NCBI GenBank assembly: GCA_004794655.1 | Contig: SMMW01000634.1 | Coordinates: 3,382,501 to 3,446,500 of the forward strand | Origin: Marisa cornuarietis | Taxonomy: Eukaryota; Mollusca; Gastropoda; Architaenioglossa; Ampullariidae | Length of the DNA stretch: 64,000 nucleotides | Direction of reading: 5' to 3' | Shown here: positions 50,242 to 61,995 of the stretch, in pieces | Layout: every line of letters starts with the position of its first letter | Position numbering within the stretch: position 1 is the first letter of the stretch | Notes under the pieces: model-generated | The model's input: the letters and a program-made list of their open reading frames with translations, nothing else | Databases searched by the model: none | Told to the model about the DNA's origin: nothing | Position numbers and translations under genes: made by a program

Positions 50242-52933
50242 GTGGTCTTGCACGGTTTTCTTGGACTCAGGCGGACAAGAGAGAAATCAACTGTGATCTT
50301 TCACGGGAGGATAAGTGCAAAGAATCAGTAACGGAAATTAACAACCCACTCATTGACTCAAAACTCAAAGAACTGAGCAATGCCAAGAGTCCTCGCCGCT
50401 TGTGCTCGTAAGTACAATATACAAATGACCCTTTTTGGTCCTCGCGGAGGAATATGTTAGAGACCGTACTTTTTTTCGGCGGTGCTCATCTCCTACTCTC
50501 CGTCTCCTTATCTTCTCCAGCCTGCTAAGAAGACAGACACCCATTTGTCAACTTAGCTACTGGTGTACACGAGTATTGAACTAACTATTGCTTGTCTCTG
50601 CATAAGGACCCTAACACTATCCGCTGGCCTCTAGGCCCCTTCAGTCTTCCGACGAGGATTTTCCTCCGCTATCCCTCACCCTGTCCTCTCTCTTCTCTTT
50701 CATTTTCTTTCTTTCATGGACAGTTCAAGATGAGCTCCGCTTATTTTTACAGCTGTCAAGCTAAGCAGCCTACATACAGCTGCACTGAAAGGGTTTCCAC
50801 ACCCATTCTGTAGTGAGTGTGTTTGAAGAAATAAAAAATCTACTTTCTTATCGTGTAGGAAATGCAATAAAGATTATAAACTACTTTCGGCAAATGTTGA
50901 TTGCTGTTATGAACTGTACTAATTTAATGAGTTTGACAATAATGATCAATGTTGACTATGTCGTAAATTAAAGACATTATTGCAGTCTGTTAATTATCTC
51001 CTTTGTATAATAACTGCTAAGTTTCGCTTAGCTTTCACCATAATTAGACTACTGAATCTTGCAATAAATGTAGACGTTTGTATAGCAGTCAGATCCCATG
51101 CTGTCCACTTTGCAGATAAGATTCACTTTTATTCGTATGCCCATACTGAGAGTCAGATATATCTTTAAGTATTCTTTGCACATCCCATATATTTAAGTAC
51201 TTTTTGGCATAGCCCGTAATTTTAAAACTATGTTTCACCACGACCATAAGTCATCGAGTCATTGTCGCTCTCGTCTGTCTGCCTCGTACATGTACATTTT
51301 GTTTCATCATCATGTTAATGAAATTCAGCCTTAGAATGTTATTTTTATGCAGCAGATAAAGTTAATGTCTTGTGCGATGTCTAAGCACGAGTAAAGTGTC
51401 TCATCTACGTGTTTCAGTCTTGTGGACAAAGCAAGGAGCTGCATCAAAAGTTACTATGCTGACTCTTACCCCTTGTCCGATTCAGACTTTTTGGCCAGTC
51501 AGCAGCTGGGACATGTCGTCAGCTACATTTGTAGTCCAGAGGGCAAGAAAGGTAAGTGCTCATCTACACAATGTCCTGTTGTCCGTTATTTCCCTCACTA
51601 GACTAATAAGTTGACTGAACAGCTTTAGAATTAATAAACAAATATTTTACTTCAAATCTGATTCCAACTTGCTATTATTCCCACCACCACCACCACATAA
51701 TCCTGATTTGATCTGAAAGTTTGTGGCTTTATTTGCCCTGAGGGATTTCTTGTTTGCGTTGCTAGCACTTAAAAGTGAGAAAAAGTGCCTGGCCAATCCA
51801 GAACTCGAGAATTCCATGCAGCACTGCTCTCATCAAATGGACGTCAAGATGAGCCAGTCCTTATTCAACCCCAGTTCCAGTGATGGAGACATCTGTGGGT
51901 ACGTGAGACTTTAACACACCTCCCCAACAAAATGACCTCCCCCTTCCAGCGATCTGACACGTCGGATAATCTGACCGGCTTAAAGGAGATGCAGAACAGA
52001 GAGGTCTAGGCTTGAACTATATAAATATATATATATGCATTCAATACTTCTTCGACAACATCTAGCACTTTAGAGGACAGTGCGAACATCAGGACAATAT
52101 ATCAGTATGATAGATTATCAATTGTAACTTTTTTTCTAACCTGTTTTGGTAACTTAATTTGCTTTGGCCTAGAACAATAGAGGGCTGTCCGGTGAAGCAA
52201 CGGTTAGCGCTTGTTACCAATACAGTGAGGATTGGGTGTCCTGGGTTCAGCTCTCGTCTCGAGCACACTGTTCTTTCTCTGCATGTGGCATCTGCTTACA
52301 GGGCTGGTTGCCTTGCCATGATGTAGTCTTAGCTGCTTGCTCGGCATAAAACACCGATTTCCCCCTCCTCCAAAATATTAGCAACTGCAATTTTCTTTTC
52401 ATTAATTAGCTAGCTTCTCCTGACCCAGAATATTAGCAACTGAAACTTTTACTTATTTACTAATTAGCTCATTTCTCTCGGCCCAGAATATTTTCACACG
52501 TATATGCGCGGTGACGTTTCTGGCTCCTACTGCTGTTCCTTCTACTATTACTACACGACTATCAATACTACCTCAGTTACCACTACTAACATTACTTTTT
52601 GTACGCCAATAACCACTACTGACTACTCTATCCCTTTGCAGAACCATTGAGGAGTTTAGGGTTTGCGTGGAAGAAAAAGCGAGAGAGAAATGCAATGCAG
52701 AAGTCGTCAACTTTACGAAGAATCTCGCCTTCGTGATGACGCGATCAATGGCTCGCTGGATGGGATGTGACATCCAGGACAGGCCGGCCCGTAAGTATCC
52801 ATCTACAGACTGTTATAAACACGATAACGATTTGTATCATTGTAAAACGATATCTTTTTGGATTAAAACATTTAAAATGTTTGTAACTCGAAGTTCCTTT
52901 TCAACAGGTGATCTCGTGAAACTCGAAAAGTGA
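50242..52933 (+). CDS. Gene D: divergent family member, exons 2-6
   Basis: Exons 50242-50407, 51418-51551, 51766-51898, 52642-52790 and 52908-52933, with the same phases (1, 2, 1, 2, 1) as B, C and E. With a 43-nt or 34-nt exon 1 the protein would be 216 or 213 aa. Exon 2 begins GLARFSWTQADKREINC, so the dibasic site precedes Glu, not Gln. Exons 2, 4 and 5 have three cysteines each, but exon 3 has only two: the middle one is replaced in CIKSYYADSYPL. Total 11, an odd number. The tail is RDLVKLEK. Intron 2 lacks the RTE fragment shared by the other copies, so D branched off first. Exon 1 is not securely found. It could be a working gene or one losing function. Confidence 0.7.
50436..50640 (-). 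mobile_element. Diverged SINE relic in intron 2 of D
   Basis: Shares ATGTTAGAGACC, a C-rich middle and an AGACACCCATTTGTCA-type segment with the 3' part of the SINE at 42119-42395. The tRNA-like head is badly eroded (GTATTGAAC). Confidence 0.5.
52185..52385 (+). mobile_element. tRNA-derived SINE, second family
   Basis: It has a tRNA-like head (GAAGCAACGGTTAGCGC, then GGGTTCAGCTCTCG as a B-box region), a middle GTTCTTTCTCTGCATGTGGC and a conserved tail TTGCCTTGCCATGATGTAG. It matches 56692-56880 throughout. It lies in intron 4 of D. Confidence 0.75.
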
Positions 52934-54134
52934 ACGAAATGACGTCATTGGTCAAGCTGTCTTTGCACGCGCGTTGCGTATGCTCTGCTCTTTGATGCAG
53001 GAAGTGGTCGGCACAGATGGACCACACTTAGACAGCACAGTATCAGTGTGGTGCAGCTAAGACAAGTCCTTGTATCAGGACAGTATCAAGTCAAAAAGAA
53101 ACTTTTTGTTTGTGGGGACTATCATAGCTTAATAACCAATCATTCTGCACGATAGCACTAGAATATCTCCAGCAGCAAGTAGAATAGTATGCAATAGTAT
53201 GCAAGTAGTCACAGTATATGGAAGAGAGAAGCGACTTTCTGTTAATGATACTGTTAATGAACCTCCGCCCTCTACCCTGGAACAATAGAGACGGCTCCAT
53301 TAACCCGACGGGCAAACTAACACCTGATTAAAGAGCCACAGTTGGTTAAGATGGTCTGCGGGGTTGTTGTTGTTGTTGTTGTTTTTTTAAGAACAATTGA
53401 TATTAGGACATTGTGTGAATGATTTTTCACTATTCATGCAAATTACAGCTCCATTCAACGGTAAGTTTAGAAGTGTGAAATTAAAAACCTTTTAATTTCA
53501 CACTTCTGAACTTACCGTCGTTATATCATGCATAATTATGTCATTATCTCATGCCTTCCTAGTGAATGACTGTCTTGTCCTGTGTAAGTTTCGTCCAGAG
53601 TTTGTGGAATTGACATGGCCCAGTAGTCATTATATCATGCATCATTATGCCATTGTATCATGCTTTCCTACTGACAGAAATATATGCCTCGCCATTCCAC
53701 CAGCAGTGCATTGCGTTTTAACAGACCTTCCTACAAACATACAATGGATCCCCAAATCCTAGCAAACTGTATTACTTGACTAAAGCAATGCACGTCTTTT
53801 TATTATATGATTCATTAGTAACTACTGTTTCCTTTTTGTATTATTCTAGATGATACATAGGTGTAATACATAATGCAACTTATTAAGGAAATGTGTGCGA
53901 AGTGGTTCTAAGGCGGAACGAGGTAGGATTCATTCCCATAAAAATACTCGAAAGAATTCTCGAAATAGCTGTTATGAAACTTATGGAAACGAATATCGGG
54001 AACAAGGTCTATTTTGTAACAGAGGTGTACTTCGTCCTATTGTCACCACAACAGATATTCCAGTCGTTGTCTAATGTTTTCAAAGTGACGATACTTTTAA
54101 ACACAAACGTTTGTGACAAAAGAGATCGATCTCC
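52934..54134. other. Flank of D, no gene recognised
   Basis: It contains a short GTT array (about 53365-53385) and a long hairpin at 53458-53518. No exon is supported. Confidence 0.5.
53458..53518. repeat. 61-bp near-perfect hairpin
   Basis: ACGGTAAGTTTAGAAGTGTG on the left is answered by the inverted copy ending in CACTTCTGAACTTACCGT, with 29-bp arms, about three bases of loop and one mismatch. It is too short for a typical autonomous element and may be a minimal MITE or a stem-loop. Confidence 0.8.
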
Positions 54135-54890
54135 AGTCAGTCAGTCGTCCCTTGACCGGCACATGTCGCTGGGGGAGGGGGGAGCACAAGGATAGACGCG
54201 GCAGCTTGCAGACCCTGTCATTTTGTTGGGTGATAGTGAGCAGGTCCTGTACAGGACGACCAGCCAGTCTTTGACGTTCGTAAGCCAGTTCTTTCTCTGG
54301 CCACCGCGGCGCCGAGTACCCTCGAAGGTGCCTTGAAGGATGGTCTTCGACAAGGTGTCATGCCGGGTCACATGGCCAAAGACCAGCTTACGTCGCTTGA
54401 CTGTTGAAAGTAGAGGTTCCTGGTGTCCTACAAGTTTGCCAGTCTTGTTTCATACTCGTTCTATGTTCTCGATATGAGATTCGGAGCAGCTTCCTTAGCC
54501 ACTTCCGCTGTTGCTGTTTCGATCCTGATGCGGATATCTGGCGTAGAGCTGTTGTCCTTGGAGAGGGTGCTTACCTCTTCGAGCTGTACTCCGTCCATAT
54601 ACAGCTCTGCTTCACCACTACCGTTGATAATAACTTTGCTCTTTTCGGTGCTGATCTCCATTCTATATGCGTTCAAACTGGCTGTCATGTCAGGCTGCTG
54701 GTGAAGTCTTCCAGTTCTTTGTTAGTGCCTACTGCCTGCTAACATATTTATGTCGTCTACAAAGCGTAGGTTGCAGGTCGCCCTTCCACCAATAGATATG
54801 GAAGTATGATGATCTTGGAAGGTTTTGAGCACGATCGATGCTATCCAGGAAGCTTTTAAACAGCACCATTGATAGTGGACATTCTTCACG
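54135..54890 (-). mobile_element. RTE-like LINE C-terminal fragment
   Basis: Minus-strand frames read SISIGGRATCNLRFVDDINM with a catalytic-type FVDD, then EISTEKSKVIINGSGEAELY, and LSKTILQGTFEGTRRRGGQR near the end. Several breaks occur. This is the best-preserved relative of the fragments in intron 2 of A, B, C and E. Confidence 0.8.
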
Positions 54891-54894
54891 TATG

Positions 54895-55515
54895 CCAGCT
54901 CGACCATGTCACTCCTCTCCTTCGTTTTCTACACTGGCTACCCATCCGTTCTCGCATTCAGTACAAACTGTCTGTGCTGTGTTTTAAGTTCTTTGCTGGC
55001 TCCTGTCCTGACTATTTCTCTGAACTTCTCATCCCTTACTCTCCGTCCAGACAACTACGCTCTTCGTCTGACGACCGTATCCTAACTGTTCCTGTCTCCA
55101 GAACAACAACATATGGTCACAGGATTTTTGGCTACTGTGCTGCAAAACAATGGAACTCTCTTCCTTTCCATATCCGCCACCTTCCTACAATTAAATCTTT
55201 CAAATCTGCACTGAAAACGCACCTCTTCCTTGAGCATTACTCCTAACACAGTCCACACAATGCTAGTCCTTAACCTCGCCCCCTTCCCTCTTGCTACTTT
55301 ACCCATCTTTCTCGGCAGAATCACTATATTTCTCTGTTCCTGTTACTTGATGCCTTTTGTTTTCTGTTTCGTCATCAGTACTGTCGTTTTCTTTCGTCCC
55401 CTTTGTTCTGTATCTACTTAGTCCACGTCTCTTCCCCGTTTTAAGCGCTAAGAGCATGCTCTCTATGAGTGTGAATATGCGCTATAAAAATCTTCACTAT
55501 TATTATTATTATCCT
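54895..55515 (+). mobile_element. CR1/L2-like LINE 3' end
   Basis: The frame 54899-55246 encodes the usual C-terminal region of such elements (DHVTPLLRFLHWLPIRSRIQ, YKLSVLCFKFF, RIFGYCAAKQWNSLPFHIR). About 220 bp later comes the tail GCGCTATAAAAATCTTCAC with ATT repeats. It directly abuts the RTE fragment on its left. Confidence 0.8.
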
Positions 55516-55811
55516 ATTTGGTTGTCTAGCACTAGTATTACTGCACTCTTGGAGCTATTATATAGTTCTTCGGTGACTTGAACGAGACCTTTTTCGTGAA
55601 AAGGTGTCAGGTACAAAGACGAGATGTGGACCCAGGGTCGCAGTAGCAGCAAGCGATTGTTTTCACCACCACAGTGAGGGCCACACAGTCAGCGCCCGTA
55701 GCTACAGGCAGCAAGGGAAGCCACTCTGACGTCACCGCATGTTAGCTGTGACTCGTGCACTAGCTGTGTCCGCGCACTACGTGTAGCGGCTCTGGGGAAC
55801 TAAACAGAATA

Positions 55812-58285
55812 ATGGATTCAAAGTGCATTCACCACGTTGAATTTGGTGTCAGAAATGGGATGAACCTCGTCAACAGATTTCTCAAACAATTTAAATTCCA
55901 GCTTTTGTGCAGCCGACAGACGCCGGTCGCTCGGCAATGGCTCGTCTGCTCCCACGCCATTCGCTTTCTGATCACCGAACTGTGCGAGCCAAATGTTGTC
56001 AGTGTTAGGAAAGATCCTTATATAACACCCTGGTTTTCATCTCCAGCAGCAGTCAAAGATTCTGTGTTTAATGTGGCGTTGCGAGTGAAAAACATAGATC
56101 GGTGCTTGGAGCGCCTCTCAAATCGTGGGGTCGAAGTTACGAAACAGTTGCAGACCTTCACGGATGAGACCGGTACAATTCAGATGTGTACAATCAAGTC
56201 TTGCGTGGGTAACGTACATCACACGCTTGTCGACGATTCTGAGTATTCGGGACCTTTCCTCCCTGGATTTCACTGTCTGAGTCAAGTAAGCCAGACACAA
56301 CAAAACGTAGAGTCTTCTTCACCAAGTGACCTCTACCATATCGATCACGTGACGTTTTGTTGTCCGTCAGGAGCGTCTGCAGGTGTTATACAGTGGTATG
56401 AACAGAACTTCGGGATGAAACGTTTTTTGATCAACAGGTAAACTAGATATCGATACCATTTAATACTTAAAGCTTATTTCCGATTTATTTTTTTCAATAA
56501 AAGGTAAATATATTATTTATGTTGTATCCCAAGACACATGTAACTTACTACTAATAAAGATTCAGAATGATTTCTAGGACTTGACTGTGGATTTAAGATA
56601 GTTGCATTCATGGTGTTTTACAGGGTCCAGATAGAACGATAGGCTTCTTTGTGATGTTTTGATCTTTTGAAATGATGTCCTAGCGTTTTAGGGCAGTCGG
56701 GTGGCACAATGGTTAGTGCCTGTCACCATTACAGTGAAGGTTGGCTTTTCTGGGTTGAGCTCTCGTCTCAGGCAAGCTGTTCTTTCTCTGCATGTGGCAT
56801 CTGTTAGATGGCTGGCTGCCTTGCCATGATATAGCCTTAGTTGCTTGCTTGGCGTTAAGCATCAATCCACTCCCCCTCCCAGTGTTTCAGAATTTCAAAT
56901 AACATTTTATGCCTGATTCGCTGACTGAAATTATTTAAATGGTTCTTTTATTTCATGATTTTTCTGTATGTTTCTTTATTATCTGTCGCAGTACTGAGGA
57001 TAAAGATGAAGGATTTGTCATCAGGGGTGAAAACATAGGCATGCGGCTAAAGGCCTTTGAGTACTGGAAATGTGCTGAGAAAGGACTTGCTATGGAAGAA
57101 AAAGGCATTGGGAGTGTTAAATTTGTCATTGCAGAGGCTCTACCCAAGCAAGGTGATCCAACATCTGTAATGATACAGAAAACTACATGATTTATTGATA
57201 TGTTTGGCCTCATATTTGTAAATAATTATTAGTAGATGTCATTGTCACAGAGAACAACCACTATTGATGTATCACTGTTAATTGAAGGAGCATACTCCCC
57301 TGATCAACATGGAATATAGAATGGCTGAAAATGTAAAAAAAAAATGCTTTAAAGAACTAGATTATACATATAATACATTGATAATTTACAATATATATAT
57401 ACCAGGTCCCAACCAAGTAGATATGTTTATTGAGAACCATGGAGGTCCAGGTGTGCAACACATAGGACTTCACACCGGTGACATCATTAGTGCTGTGGCA
57501 CAGCTTCAGACTCGGGGTGTAGAGTTCAATGAACCTCCATACACTTACTACACTGAGGTGAGATGCAGCTAATTATATGAAGATAAATGATGACCCATCT
57601 CAGATGTAAGGAACTATATTCTGTCACTTAATGCAGGAGGTTTCGGGAAGCAGGGGAGAGGGGGGTGGGGTTAAACCCCCATGCCATACTAACAGTCTCA
57701 AAGATAAGCCACTGAGAAGCTATGTATACTTCTTTGAAAGGTGGGCCGGCTGAAGGAGATGGTTGCCATTGGCCTGGATGTAAACTCACTGAAAACAACT
57801 GGAATTCTTCTGGATACCGAGGCAGACAGCGGGCTTCCTTCTAAGCAGGATGACTGTAGTATTTTACAGAAGAGCAAAAGGTTGGTTACGAACTGAGCAG
57901 TCATTTATTTATTATTTAAATTAATTTTTGTTTTTCAGAAAAAAGTCTTCATAAGCCTCTAAGACCCCAGGGTCCATTTGCACAATGTTGCACTCAGCCA
58001 CATTGGCTTAGAATGTCAGTTGCTTTGTCTGAACCATCTGGCTAGTGCTTTGTGGCATTTTCATTACCATGCTTATATTCCAAATGGTATAAAGATCAAT
58101 TGTTCATATGCAGGTATTTGATGCAAAAGTTTACCAGGCCATTGTTTGAAAAGGACACCTTCTTTCTGGAGGTGATACAAAGGACTGGGGCAACAGGTTT
58201 TGGTTCTGGAAATATAATTGCACTTTGGCGCTCTGTGCAAGCTTATTTCCAAATGCGCCAGCAGGAGCAAGAAAAGCCAAGTTAG
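55812..58285 (+). CDS. HPDL: 4-hydroxyphenylpyruvate dioxygenase-like protein
   Basis: Five exons (55812-56437, 56992-57152, 57406-57557, 57741-57880, 58114-58285) give 1,251 nt, 416 aa, with phases 2, 1, 0 and 2. The protein has two vicinal-oxygen-chelate halves. The iron ligands of the family are all present: His179 in HIDHVTF, His281 in [11 protein letters not shown] and Glu379 in [15 protein letters not shown]. The N-terminus ([17 protein letters not shown]) is closer to HPDL than to HPD. Human HPDL is a mitochondrial oxygenase making 4-hydroxymandelate for the coenzyme Q headgroup; the same role here is inference. The second donor (GTGATC) is weak, and reading through it stops after 12 codons. 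Intron 1 holds a SINE. AATAAA follows at 58505. It is unrelated to the neighbouring family. Confidence 0.85.
56692..56880 (+). mobile_element. tRNA-derived SINE in intron 1 of HPDL
   Basis: Same family as 52185-52385, including GTTCTTTCTCTGCATGTGGC and TTGCCTTGCCATGATATAG and the C-rich end. No clear target duplication. Confidence 0.75.
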
Positions 58286-58504
58286 CTTATCTTGCTGTTT
58301 GTTTGGCTTTTGGTTGACAACACCGTTTAGATATTAGATGTTTCTGGGGTGTTTTTTTTTATTGATGAGGATATTGACGATTATTGTACATATTATTCTT
58401 TGTATGTTGTGAAGTTGCACCAAAAAGCAGATTATTGTATGATGTGTTTATTAGCCTACCTCTTATTATCTACATTTACATTTTATTCTCATGAACAAGC
58501 ATCG

Positions 58505-58510
58505 AATAAA
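58505..58510 (+). terminator. Poly(A) signal of HPDL
   Basis: AATAAA 220 bp after the stop codon, in an AT-rich 3' region; the first canonical signal downstream of the gene. Confidence 0.6.
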
Positions 58511-59849
58511 ATTTAGTACAAAGAATGAAGTTTTGAAACTTATTTCTTACATTCCTGTTTAATTCTCAGTACAATAGTGCCTACAGGAGAGATATTGTCC
58601 TTTCAAGAATCTCATGTTCTGCTCTTCAGAATCTGATCTACGTTTGTTTTCACATGACTTCAAGTCTTATTTAAGGAGTCACTTTTCCCACAGACTCCAC
58701 ATGAGCAGTAGTTTTAATAATTTTATTTTTTATGTGATCTCAAAGGGTTTTTTATTTAATCTGGCACACAGCCTTTACTAGATTTTAAAATTGTACAAGT
58801 TATGTGCTCAGATAACGATTCAAAACGCAAGAAGTGTCGTTCGAAAATGCCAAATATAAGATAAATTATGGAGCTGATTCCAAGGCTAGTTTTCAATGTA
58901 GTGTTTCTGTACACCACTCATTTCTAGTTAATTCTTATCTACAGCAGGGCAAAAATATTTCAGCTGTTTTTAAACTTACACAAGTTTATAATTAAAAGTG
59001 CTAGAAGATAATTAATAATGCTAATTGTGTTTTGTATATTTGTGGCTCTGTCCAGTTTGGAAAACATTTGTGGAATTTAGATTGGATACCACTTTGAAAC
59101 GGGAAAAAAATATAATTGTCGCCATCAGCTCAAATACATTCTGGTTCATATTCCAAATTCTGCAACAAGAAAACAAGTTCTAAGTTTTTAATTTTATTTA
59201 GTTCATTACATATGCTAAATATTCAATTACAATCCAACTCTCAGTGATACACAAGTTCCCAAATAATGTTCCTGTGAAATATTTATATCACATAGTTTTG
59301 GCAAAATTTCACAAGTTTTTTAAAGACACAAATTAACTTGTGTTCTGCAGCAAGATATATTAACATTCTTTCATTCTCGTACAATTAGGTACTTCTGGGG
59401 CTAGCACATAAAAATTGAATGGCTTGAAACCTGGAGAGAAAAGAACTCTTATTCTTCAAATCAAACTCTGTTAAAGGTAAAATTTAGGGACTGGAAAGCC
59501 AGAATCCAGTTCTAAAAGTGTCCTAATTTGACTCAGTCCCTTACCACTCTCCGTTGAGTTCTTTCCAATGGTTGACCTGAAACTTAGGCTGGGAAAACTC
59601 ATTCCAAGTTAAAATTTGGTCCACCATTTTTGTCTAGGTTGCTGAAAAAATGGTTGGCATTTGATGCTCGTGAAAATGCCATTCTTGAACGTTGGAGACA
59701 AAGTGGTGGTCAAAACTGACAAAAAGTCTGGAGTGAAGATATGATGGACATAGGAATAGGGCCTAAATAAAAGAAAGAAAATGGAAAAGAGAACCCACAT
59801 TATGACATGGGTTTAAAAAAAAATGACACAGCCAGTCATGTCAAGCTCA
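58511..59849. other. No gene recognised
   Basis: AT-rich sequence with short frames and no domains. Confidence 0.45.
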
Positions 59850-60070
59850 AGGACCAAACCTGTGGATAAAAGTGATTCCTACAGCATTGTAACATCAGAC
59901 TCCTAGTCTGCATAAAGCCACATTGATTCACCTTAGCCAACACCTTACATCCCCACAATAAATCAGGGTCAGCCACATGGCATCACCAGATGGATTGGTC
60001 CATAACCAAATCAACTTTTATCCTGCTGCTTAGCCACATAAAAGTTGTGGAAATAAAGTAACCTTAACTT
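59850..60070 (+). mobile_element. RTE-like endonuclease fragment
   Basis: Nucleotide match to 61190-61320 (TTAGCCAACACCTTA, CCACATGGCATCACCA, CCAAATCAACTTT, ATCCTGCTGC), i.e. the late endonuclease region of an RTE-like LINE. Badly decayed. Confidence 0.55.
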
Positions 60071-60739
60071 GATGCTGAAAGTTTATTTTCCTAGCATGCA
60101 CCAATGAATGAACGAACAATGATTTATACTGTGCTTGAATATAAAGAAGTGAACGCAGCATGGAGGTAATTTGGGTATCAAAAGTTAAAAGGGGAGGTAA
60201 AATAGCACAATAATATCAGCATGTACACGTATATATATATATATGCACACACTCTCTCTCTTAGCATATATGCACACTGCATGGATACACATTGCTTAAA
60301 TGCTTTTTCACAAAATACCTCTAGCACAAGTTATCCCTTTACATTACATCAATAGAAACAGACCAGAAAAATACAAATTGGCAAGTACTTAGCTTTTGTC
60401 ATGGGAGAGTTGAGAGCCCAGTGGCTGGAACACTTTAAGAATTGGATTGTTTTGTTGTTATATCTGGAGTATTTTGGTGATCATTTGTTGGAATGCATGT
60501 TACTGAACACGTTTTTCTGATTTCTTTTCTCCGTGGCAACAAGAGACTATACTTTCAAACTGACATCACAAGCATGTTTGCTGCAAAAAGCTCCAACAAA
60601 AACACTCTAGATTTCCTTTCATTATGGAAAAAAGTTCACCCTTGCTCTGTGCATCTTTTGATCTCAAAGTTATCTATATAGTAAAAAAGAAGGCTATATA
60701 ATAAAAGCTACAAATTACTAATATTGTACCGTTCTAGCA

Positions 60740-60900
60740 CTGCATCTTCCTCAGTCGTCGCAGTAACCATGCATGAGGGTCAATATCTCATCAAATTCTC
60801 TGATAACACTGCACTGATCTCTCTTCTTAGCAGGCCAGTAGATACCCATGGTGTAGCTTTGGATGAATTTATTGCCTGGTGCGATGACAATTAGGTACCC
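60740..60900 (+). mobile_element. CR1/L2-type reverse-transcriptase fragment
   Basis: The frame reads LIKFSDNTALISLLSRPV and VALDEFIAWCDDN. This is the catalytic block of a CR1/L2-like RT, with the second Asp of the ADD motif changed to Asn. Confidence 0.6.
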
Positions 60901-61099
60901 TAACATGCTTTTTATGCCCTACAAAAATGGTATCTTAACACTATATAGTAAAAATACTTTTAAATATATTCAAAACAAAGATTTTAATTTTAAGAAGTTA
61001 ACGAACATAAATTTGGTCATGGATTTCAAAACAACCTGAAACAAGATTAATCTGGATTCACCTAAAGAGTGAAAAATATAATATAATATAAAACAGAAT

Positions 61100-61995
61100 G
61101 TGTCATATCCCTAGTCATAAAGAGGAGGGGGTTTTATATATATATATACATAAATTTGGCTTTGGCGAAACCAACAGGGGCATCAGACTCATAGAGTTTG
61201 CACAGAGCCATAAATTCAGCTTAGCCAACACCTTATCGCCCTACAATAAATCAAGGTCGGCCACATGGCATCACCATATGGATTGTGGCCCATACCCAAA
61301 TCAACTTTATCCTGCTGCCTAGATGCTTCAAATCCAGCATCAAAAAGGCCTAGACAAGGACGTATCCAGAAACTGATACAGACAGCGACCATGACCTGGT
61401 CTTAACGAGCCAGAAGTTGAAGCTGAAAGCAAAGTGACTCTCAATCAACCCCCAAATTCGCTTTGACTTGGAGTAGCTGCAAGACCCAAATACTGCAGAG
61501 GTCTTCATGACCACAGATGGAGGTAAATTTGCTACACTGAACTTAGTGGACTGTGATATAGATATCCTCACTTGAAACATCAAAGAGGCGCTATTGTCAA
61601 CAGCCCAGGAAAAAGAAACAACCCTGGGTAACAACATCCTGGATCTGTATGACCAAAGGAGGGCCTTAAAGAGAGGAAAAGCAAACCTGGAGCAGCTTCC
61701 AAATACAAAGAAGTGAACTGTGCCATCAAGAAAGGGATGAAGGCTGCTAGGGGAACTGGACTGAGAGCCCGTGCCAGATCACAGAGGAGGTAATGGCAAA
61801 AAAGGCCTACTAAGGGCCCTCACTAATACAGGTCAACACAAAAATTCTGTCATCAAAGACAGCGATGGCCACCTTCTTACAGATGGAGAGAATATTGCAA
61901 AGACCTGTACAACTTGTAGCTAAATACAGACGCTAACATCCTTCAAAACAATCAGTTAACCTGCAGACCTTCCAGTCCTATGGGAAGTGGTTGTA
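61100..61995 (+). mobile_element. Degenerate RTE-like LINE, endonuclease to linker
   Basis: Pieces in order: IRLIEFAQSHKFSLANTL, SRSATWHHH, then DTDSDHDLVLTSQKLKLKAK, RFDLE, AEVFMTTDGGKFATL, ILDLYDQRRALKRGK and IKDSDGHLLTDGENIAK. These are the end of the endonuclease and the segment before the RT. Several stops and frame breaks. Confidence 0.7.

Noticed and set aside
57282..57572. 96-aa open frame in HPDL
   Set aside because: It runs from intron sequence through exon 3 into the next intron; the splice borders at 57406 and 57557 restore the family sequence.
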